From the NCBI RefSeq assembly GCF_043641665.1, contig NC_092190.1:8446548-8510547 (forward strand): a stretch of DNA of 64,000 nucleotides, read 5' to 3'. Below the pieces are notes generated by a model that saw only the letters and a list, made by a program, of their open reading frames with translations, had not been told where the DNA came from and made no database searches. This document shows positions 58,461 through 64,000 of this stretch, in pieces. Numbering within the stretch: the stretch's first letter is position 1; each line of letters starts with the position of its first letter. Made by a program: the position numbers and the translations under genes. The stretch is from Enoplosus armatus. Lineage: Eukaryota; Chordata; Actinopteri; Centrarchiformes; Enoplosidae.

Positions 58461-60039
58461 AAAAAAAACTACAGTGCCCAGTTCTTTTAATAAAATGATG
58501 AAGCCTTTTTTAAAAAGATATATTTGTGACTAATTTTTAAAGATTTATGTCTTAGTAGGAACAAAAAGTCTTGGGGCTGAGAGCCACAGACTGGATAGGG
58601 AATTGGGAATGTATTTTTAGTTTTGTTCTTTCATGGGATCAAAAATATAGAACATTGACCACAACCTAATTGAGACAGGAAAAACCTGGGGCCAGGTAGT
58701 GTTCCATTTATAAAAGCACTGGTTGATATTTAGGGCTCCAGGCACCCCAGATATCAAGAGGGTGACTGGGTACATTCACTACATACAGAGAGTGGAAGAA
58801 CGTGAGGTTAGGGGGGCCGACAGGACTGGCCCATGGCACCCCAGTAGGTCTTTATCATATCCTGAATATCCTTTTAGATCAACATTTGATCTTTGCTCAC
58901 ATGAATGTGTCCAATCAGCCACTGAAGATGTGGGCTTCAGAGGCTGTACAGGACTGCTGAAGAGAAAACCACATCAGTCTGGGAGGCTCTGCAGAAGGCA
59001 CTGAAGGAGCAGCAGTGTGTCAGAACGACGATTTGGCTGAGCTTCGACTAGAATGACGACTGAGGGGGAGCAACGCAAGGCAGATAGACTCCAAACTAAA
59101 TTCCCAGCCGACATATCTCTGCAGAGTGGGTGCAAAGAGATCCATGGCAGGCTGCCAAGAGCCAGGACAAAATTGAGAGCGGGGGTTTAGTTGATCCACA
59201 AGCTGACAATGGAGCTTTAGAGAGGGACATGGTGCAATCTAGCCCCTCGGGCCATAAATAAACCCCTGGAGAAATCCTCTGAAGAAAGAGAGAAAGCAGA
59301 CTAAAATCATCATTGGCCTCCGGGATGATCTTAAGACTTCTTTTTATGTTGAAAAGATCACCATGAATGTGCAACATGAATGCTTGTTTATTTAGCAGCA
59401 GAGTTCAGAGGAGCTTTATGGAGTGAGGTTGGAGCTGCAGCTGCTGTCTCCAGGCAGAGAGTAGTCGGCCCATTTCACATATCCAGGTAAAGGTCATGGA
59501 GTGACAAGAGGCTGTCAGACAGCTAATTGAGATGCTGGAAAAAAAAAGGAGTTCAGCCGCGGCCGACCTTAGTTTCTCAGTCCAAACACTGAAGTCAGAG
59601 AGTCATAGCCTGAGGCAGAAGGCGCTTTACTGAACAGGATGTAATTTTAGAGATGAAGGAATGGCTCTGAACAAAAGCCTCTAATAACCAGCTATTATGG
59701 TTTATAAATGGACATCATCAAGGTGAAAAAAATGGCTGTAAGTTTCTGTAAGGCGTGCATACTACAAAGTTTTCTTTCCTCATAATTAAATTAAGTAAAA
59801 TGCACCAGAAAGTAGACCTAAAAATTGTTGTTTGTGTGCATCTCCATTTGGCTGTTAGTTTGTGGTTCGTGGAGATGTTCTGCATTACTAACGTGCTCCA
59901 GAAAGAAGTTTGGTGAATTAACTGTTGTATGACTAAAGAGTGTTGTGGTAAAGTCGATATATCTGTGCTGAAACGTCTCTCAGCTGCCACATGAACACCT
60001 AAAGTCAGACAGACAACTGTTGCTGAAAGTTGGGTACTT

Positions 60040-60180
60040 GCCTGTATATATTCAATGGCACACGACTTGATGCCTGTGTACCTGATGAAGAACCTGGGCT
60101 TCAAATGCAGGCCTACTCTTTCTAGATTCATTCAATAAAAACTGATTTTGAAAGGAAGCGTTCTACAGTGTTGCAAGTTC
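60040..60180 (+). repeat. repeat-like tail with AATAAA
   Basis: Contains tgtacctgatgaagaacctg and ggcttcaaatgcagg, then attcaataaaaactgatttt. The pattern resembles retroelement or DNA-element tails carrying cctgatgaag...gaaacg. AATAAA is at 60134-60139. Confidence 0.3.
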
Positions 60181-60341
60181 TTGTGAAACAGATTATATTT
60201 ATATTTAAGTCTCAATAAAATGAAATTAGACTATCTGAAATATATCTATTTATTCAATATGTAGCACAAATGTATTTTTAGTGACCTGTTTTTTTCGTGA
60301 AATAATAGTTAAAGAGGAAACAGTTACAGAGTTACAGTATT

Positions 60342-60962
60342 CAGTGGTAGAAAGTAGCTGAGTACATTTACTCAAGAACTGTTCATTTTGAGGTACTTTA
60401 CTTGAGTAATTCCATTTTATGCTACATCTCAGAGGTAAATGTTGTGCTTTTTACTCAACTACATTTATCTGACAGCTTCAGTTACTTGATACTTTTCAGA
60501 TTACACATTTTCATACCTGATTGATGTCTGGTTCCTGTCCACTGAAAGCCATGTATCTCCAAATTTGAATTTGTTTGTTTTTGATGAAAGATTAAGTGTT
60601 CCTTTATGGGTTGGGAACTTTCTCCTACTTCTTAAGATAAACAAACTATTCAACCCCCCAGTTTTGTGACCCCCCAGAAGCCCAAAATTAGCTCAACATT
60701 AAACATCAACAGCAGTAAAATGCAACGTTAACATTAATGCACCAGTAATATTAATTCATAAACTTCATATATAATAGTAAGACACTGAGAGGGACCATTT
60801 TATTGCATGATGAGTACTTTTACTTTTTGCTCATAACACTTACAGACTTTTATTTAAGTAAGGCTTTGAATGCAAGACTTTTACTTTAAGTGGAATATTT
60901 TCACAGTGTGGTACTGATACTTTTACTTCAGTAAAATATACTGAATACTTCTTCCACCACTG
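60342..60962. mobile_element. hAT-type MITE with intact terminal repeats and 8-bp target duplication
   Basis: The element begins CAGTGGTAGAAAGTA and ends TACTTCTTCCACCACTG, imperfect terminal inverted repeats. It is flanked on both sides by the identical 8-mer ACAGTATT (60334-60341 and 60963-60970). An 8-bp duplication and a CAGTGG-type end are typical of hAT superfamily elements. The interior (tacttgagtaa, ccattttatgctac, tactcaactacattt) matches a family very common in teleost genomes. There is no coding capacity. Confidence 0.85.
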
Positions 60963-61062
60963 ACAGTATTATCCATGGTAGTTAGCGCCAAGCATGGATG
61001 TTTAAAGAGAGCGAAGTACCTGTGTTGAGTCAGATATTGTCCCATGGTTCTTTGCGGTATCG

Positions 61063-61070
61063 TGACGTCA
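61063..61070 (+). promoter_or_regulatory. atp6ap2: CRE palindrome TGACGTCA in the atp6ap2 promoter
   Basis: A perfect CREB/ATF site lies 33 bases before the start codon, followed at once by GGTCAGCTGA with an E-box core (CAGCTG). The position suggests a core promoter or very short 5' UTR. Function is inferred from the motif only. Confidence 0.5.
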
Positions 61071-61103
61071 GGTCAGCTGATCTCTGCTGTACCAAGGAGA
61101 AAG

Positions 61104-61179
61104 ATGTCGCTGACAAACTGGCGAAGGATGAAGGCTGTATTCTCCGCGGCGTTTGCCCTCTTCTTCCTTGTCACAACCG
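61104..61179 (+). CDS. atp6ap2: atp6ap2 exon 1 (signal peptide)
   Basis: The start codon is the first ATG after a CpG-containing promoter-like segment. Ends ACAACCG/gtaaga in phase 1. Encodes a basic n-region ([10 protein letters not shown]) and a hydrophobic core typical of a cleaved signal peptide. A second in-frame ATG at codon 9 would also give a signal peptide. Confidence 0.88.
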
Positions 61180-63898
61180 GTAAGAAATGTGCAACGATAG
61201 CTAGTCATGATTCAGTTTTTGCTTTTTGTTTTCCCCCACACAAATCTAACATGATAGCGTGATGTATCCGCCGTGTTTTCAAATGACAACTCCCTAACCT
61301 AACGTTAGCTTGGAACATCGTTAGCATCGCAGTTTATTTTACAGATAAACCGTATGGCAGGTGTAATACCGTTTTACGTATAGTAATGCTAATATGTGAA
61401 ATAATCTTACTATACTTGTAGCACTGGATCGGCTTGGGCTACCAACAAGCGGGTTAAAAACTGCAGATCATAGTGTTAGCTTGTTGCTAACACCTAACGC
61501 ATTAGCAAACTGTCAACGCTATCAGTGAGGATGTGTATTGTTTTCTTGTTGGAAAGGTTCACAAATTGTTCGTAGTCATAGAAAATTGATGGAAAATGCA
61601 CATGTATTTGTTTCCTTGGAGCTGGTTACTAATTCACACAAGGCTGTGCTGTCATGTGACTGGCTGTAAACGGGTAGTTCCTCTATAACGTTCAGCTCTC
61701 TGTCACGAGTTTATGTCTCCATCCACGGCGCTGTAGCTAATGTAATGTTATCTTTCCCTGTCAGGCTGTTGAGGAAGTCGGTGCTGGTTTTAGATGTAAC
61801 GTATAATTAACACATCAGTAAGAATTAGCTATAACACTGCACTGACAAGTGACACAGCTTCTCATTTCAGACATCCTACTTTCCATTATTGCAAAACAGT
61901 TGCTGAGGAAGTGAAAAGCATTATTATTCATTGGTAACTCTCAGTGGATGATGTGTCCCAGCCAGTTCTATGTGTAGTGTTAATGTCATGTCAATACTAT
62001 TGATGATCTTTCCTCAAATGACAGTAGTCTGTTTGAAAAGTCTATGGCTGCCTGACTTTTGCTTTAAACATGTGATAGCCAACATTCTGGCAAAAATAAT
62101 AGATATTATCAAAGGTAAGGCTCCTCAAAAGCAACACCATAAGAAATAATCAATAGGTAAGTCTATAATGAGAAGTAAAAGGTGAAGTACTGTGAAACTG
62201 TCATATTCACATCTATCAAAGGCAAAGCATTGCAAGTGGGGATTGTTTGCAAAAGGTATTGTAAATTCCATGGACACTATTTGTTCGCTCCCTTTGAATT
62301 TCTGAGGGCACGACACAGTACCTACATTTGGCACTGACAAATTGGACAATCAAAAAAACACAAAAGGTAAGGCAAGTGTATTTATATAGCGCCATTCAGA
62401 CACAAGGCAATTCAAACTGCTTTATAGAGGCATAGATGTACATTAAAAATAAGACTTTACGGAAACATTAAAATTTTCATTTAAAAGACAATAAATACAA
62501 CAAAAACAAAAACAAGCAAATAAAGAGTTACAGAAGAAGTTATGTCAAATTTATTGGAAAGCAAAAAAAAACAACAATAATGTTTTAAGCCCTGGTTTAA
62601 ATGAGCTGACAGTTTTAGCAGACCTCAGGTATTCAGGAAACTTGTTCCACTGTTTGGAAGTATAGAAACTGAAAGCTTCTTCAACTTTCTTGGCTTTGAT
62701 TCTTGGAACACTGAGTAAGCCTGTCCCAGATGACCTGAGGGGTCTGGGTAGGTATAGTATATTTGCTAAAGGCAGCAAGAAGGTAGTGCTTTCCAGCACA
62801 GCATACAATTTCAATAAAGACATTTTCTAACATATTGGGCTAGAAAAAAAGTACAAAAAAATGGAAACACAAAGTTTACATTGTTTGAACATATAGCCTA
62901 CATTTTGCTACGCCAATGATCTTAACAGTTACAGGGTTATGAACGTTCAATCTTTTTTGCTAGTCTGTTAGGTTGAGAAAATGTTTGTTTTCTTCTTGGA
63001 AGTATTTACTCTGTGACTTTAGTCTCTTCCACATGTTTGGCTTGGATTGACAGTCCTCTCATTTCCTCACAGGTGTACATGGAGACAGCTTAACGGTGCT
63101 GCAGGCTCCAGAGTTTGTGTCCTTCCAGAAGGGAGACTGGCCTGTTTCTGGAGAGAAGATCCCTGATCTGGTGGCTTTAACCATGGGCTTCTCTGTTCAA
63201 GAGGTGACTTGTTATTTAAAGTAATGCTCCACAATTTTAATGTGTGGGAACAATGTGACATTGTGAAAGGTAGTAGTGCTCGTAGATTTATCCACTGAAT
63301 CTGCAGCTCCCCTCAGCTTTAAGTAGCTTCATAGCGAGTTTCAGCTCATTGCTTTGCTGTTTTAGTTCACTCTCACCGCTCAGCTGCTGAAAAAGCTCCC
63401 AAAACCCACTGTACACTACCTGCTCAGCTCAACAACTTGTTGCCTGTTGCCTCAAGCAGCCAAACAAAATCAGTTGTTGCAGGTTTAAGCTAATGATTAT
63501 GCTAGCCTAGTCTTAACAATGTGTGTTCATTTGTACAGGATCTGTCCTGGCCGGGCCTCCAGGCTGGTCCATTGTTCCAGCGTCCCCGGGCTAACGTACT
63601 GGTGGTGGTGAGAGGAGTCGATAGCCTGGTCCTGCCTCAGAGTGTGGCCTCCTACACCTTGGAGAATGTGAGTCGGACTGGACTGTGGCATGATGATGAT
63701 GTTTTGAACATCAAATATAACACCTTGATGTAAATATTACTGTTGCTAAGTTTGCAATGTAATTAGGCTTAGTTAGTCAGTGGGTCTTCTTCCTCCTTGC
63801 AGCCGGTACCCATCGCCTTGGATAGTGTTGCAGAGACGGTGCACTCTCTGTTCGCTGAGGACACCCCTGTAGTGCTGCAGCTGGCCCCGAGTGAGGAG
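61104..63898 (+). CDS. atp6ap2: ATP6AP2 / (pro)renin receptor, N-terminal part (four exons, continues beyond the window)
   Basis: ATP6AP2 is a single-pass type I membrane protein. It is an accessory subunit of the V-ATPase and binds renin and prorenin. Exons 61104-61179, 63073-63203, 63539-63667 and 63803-63898 join without a break to give the first 144 residues (phases 1, 0, 0, 0). The ATG at 61104 opens a signal peptide with the hydrophobic core [16 protein letters not shown]. The mature part matches human ATP6AP2 closely: [60 protein letters not shown] and [20 protein letters not shown]. The transmembrane and cytoplasmic parts lie past base 64000. The human protein is about 350 residues, so roughly 40 percent is present. 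Confidence 0.94.
61180..63072 (+). other. atp6ap2: atp6ap2 intron 1
   Basis: Bounded by ACCG/gtaaga and cctcacag. Contains the LINE 3' fragment at 62370-62830. The first 300 bases are moderately CpG-containing and may belong to the promoter region. Confidence 0.7.
62370..62830 (-). mobile_element. 3'-end fragment of a LINE retrotransposon
   Basis: On the minus strand a 90-codon frame (62551-62823) ends with [20 protein letters not shown], then [19 protein letters not shown] and LKTLL. This is the typical C-terminal pattern of LINE ORF2 proteins (LLxVPR...AFSxxxxxxWNxLPxxLRxAxxxxxFKxxLKT). The tail at 62370-62440 (tatatagcgccattcagac, caattcaaactgcttta) is a common teleost retroelement 3' end. 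It lies in the first intron of atp6ap2 and is truncated, with no reverse transcriptase core. Confidence 0.65.
63073..63203 (+). CDS. atp6ap2: atp6ap2 exon 2
   Basis: Acceptor cctcacag, donor CAAGAG/gtgact. 131 nt, phase 1 in, phase 0 out. Encodes the start of the mature ectodomain, including [20 protein letters not shown]. Confidence 0.95.
63539..63667 (+). CDS. atp6ap2: atp6ap2 exon 3
   Basis: Acceptor tgtacag, donor GAGAAT/gtgagt. 43 codons, phase 0 at both ends. Encodes [20 protein letters not shown] and a hydrophobic strand [12 protein letters not shown]. Confidence 0.95.
63803..63898 (+). CDS. atp6ap2: atp6ap2 exon 4
   Basis: Acceptor ccttgcag, donor GAGGAG/gtaatg. 32 codons, phase 0 at both ends. 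Encodes [20 protein letters not shown] and [12 protein letters not shown]. Confidence 0.94.
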
Positions 63899-64000
63899 GT
63901 AATGAAAATATACTGAGACTGAACAGGGAATACTTACCATCTGAGACATCACTCTGAAGAGGCTCATCTGTTATTTCCTTTATCTGTCTGTTGTCTCACT

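Larger units (their letters stand above)
57511..60341. other. intergenic DNA between bcor and atp6ap2
   Basis: Contains repeat copy 3 (58275-58460), a relatively GC-balanced, non-repetitive stretch 58730-59680 with no convincing frame, and a repeat-like tail at 60040-60180. Confidence 0.45.

Noticed and set aside
59096..59377. 93-codon minus-strand frame as a gene
   Set aside because: No family resemblance, no splice context. Left as unexplained DNA.

Overview
This is a eukaryotic window, almost certainly from a ray-finned (teleost) fish. The reasons are vertebrate genes broken by GT-AG introns, very many CA/GT and CT microsatellites, and several interspersed repeats of a kind common in teleost genomes. 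There are no bacterial features, no CRISPR array, and no tRNA or rRNA gene that I can support. Nearly all short open frames here are chance frames or translated microsatellites.

Layout on the + strand. (1) About 1-16020: the 3' end of a gene that I read as a seven-transmembrane receptor-like protein. Two coding exons are visible (7930-8077 and 14367-14534), followed by a 3' UTR with a poly(A) signal near 16002. Its identity is uncertain. (2) About 16020-35169: non-coding DNA, rich in microsatellites and old transposon copies, with several GC-rich or conserved-looking blocks. It probably contains the promoters and 5' non-coding exons of the next gene. (3) 35170-56629: bcor, the BCL6 corepressor. 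Twelve exons join in one uninterrupted frame of 1843 codons plus stop. Only the first coding exon with the true start codon was not found. A 3' UTR follows to about 57340-57510. (4) About 57500-60970: an intergenic region ending in a well-preserved hAT-type MITE with an 8-bp target-site duplication. (5) 61104 to the window end: the first four coding exons of atp6ap2 (prorenin receptor / V-ATPase accessory protein 2), which continues past the window. The bcor-atp6ap2 neighbourhood matches the order known on the human X chromosome (BCOR next to ATP6AP2), which supports both calls.

BCOR is a nuclear corepressor scaffold. It links BCL6 to the PCGF1 (PRC1.1) Polycomb complex through a BCL6-binding segment, an AF9-binding segment, ankyrin repeats and a C-terminal PUFD domain. 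All of these are visible here. ATP6AP2 is a membrane protein of the V-ATPase and renin-angiotensin systems. No functional link between the three genes can be inferred from the sequence.

I found no clearly new multi-gene system. The best oddities are: a bcor ankyrin exon whose 3' splice site is built directly on a 48-unit GT repeat; a GC-AG intron at the 5' end of bcor; the MITE inserted about 140 bp upstream of the atp6ap2 start codon; a three-copy MITE family in both orientations; a hairpin-forming conserved-looking element; and a C-terminal extension of BCOR.
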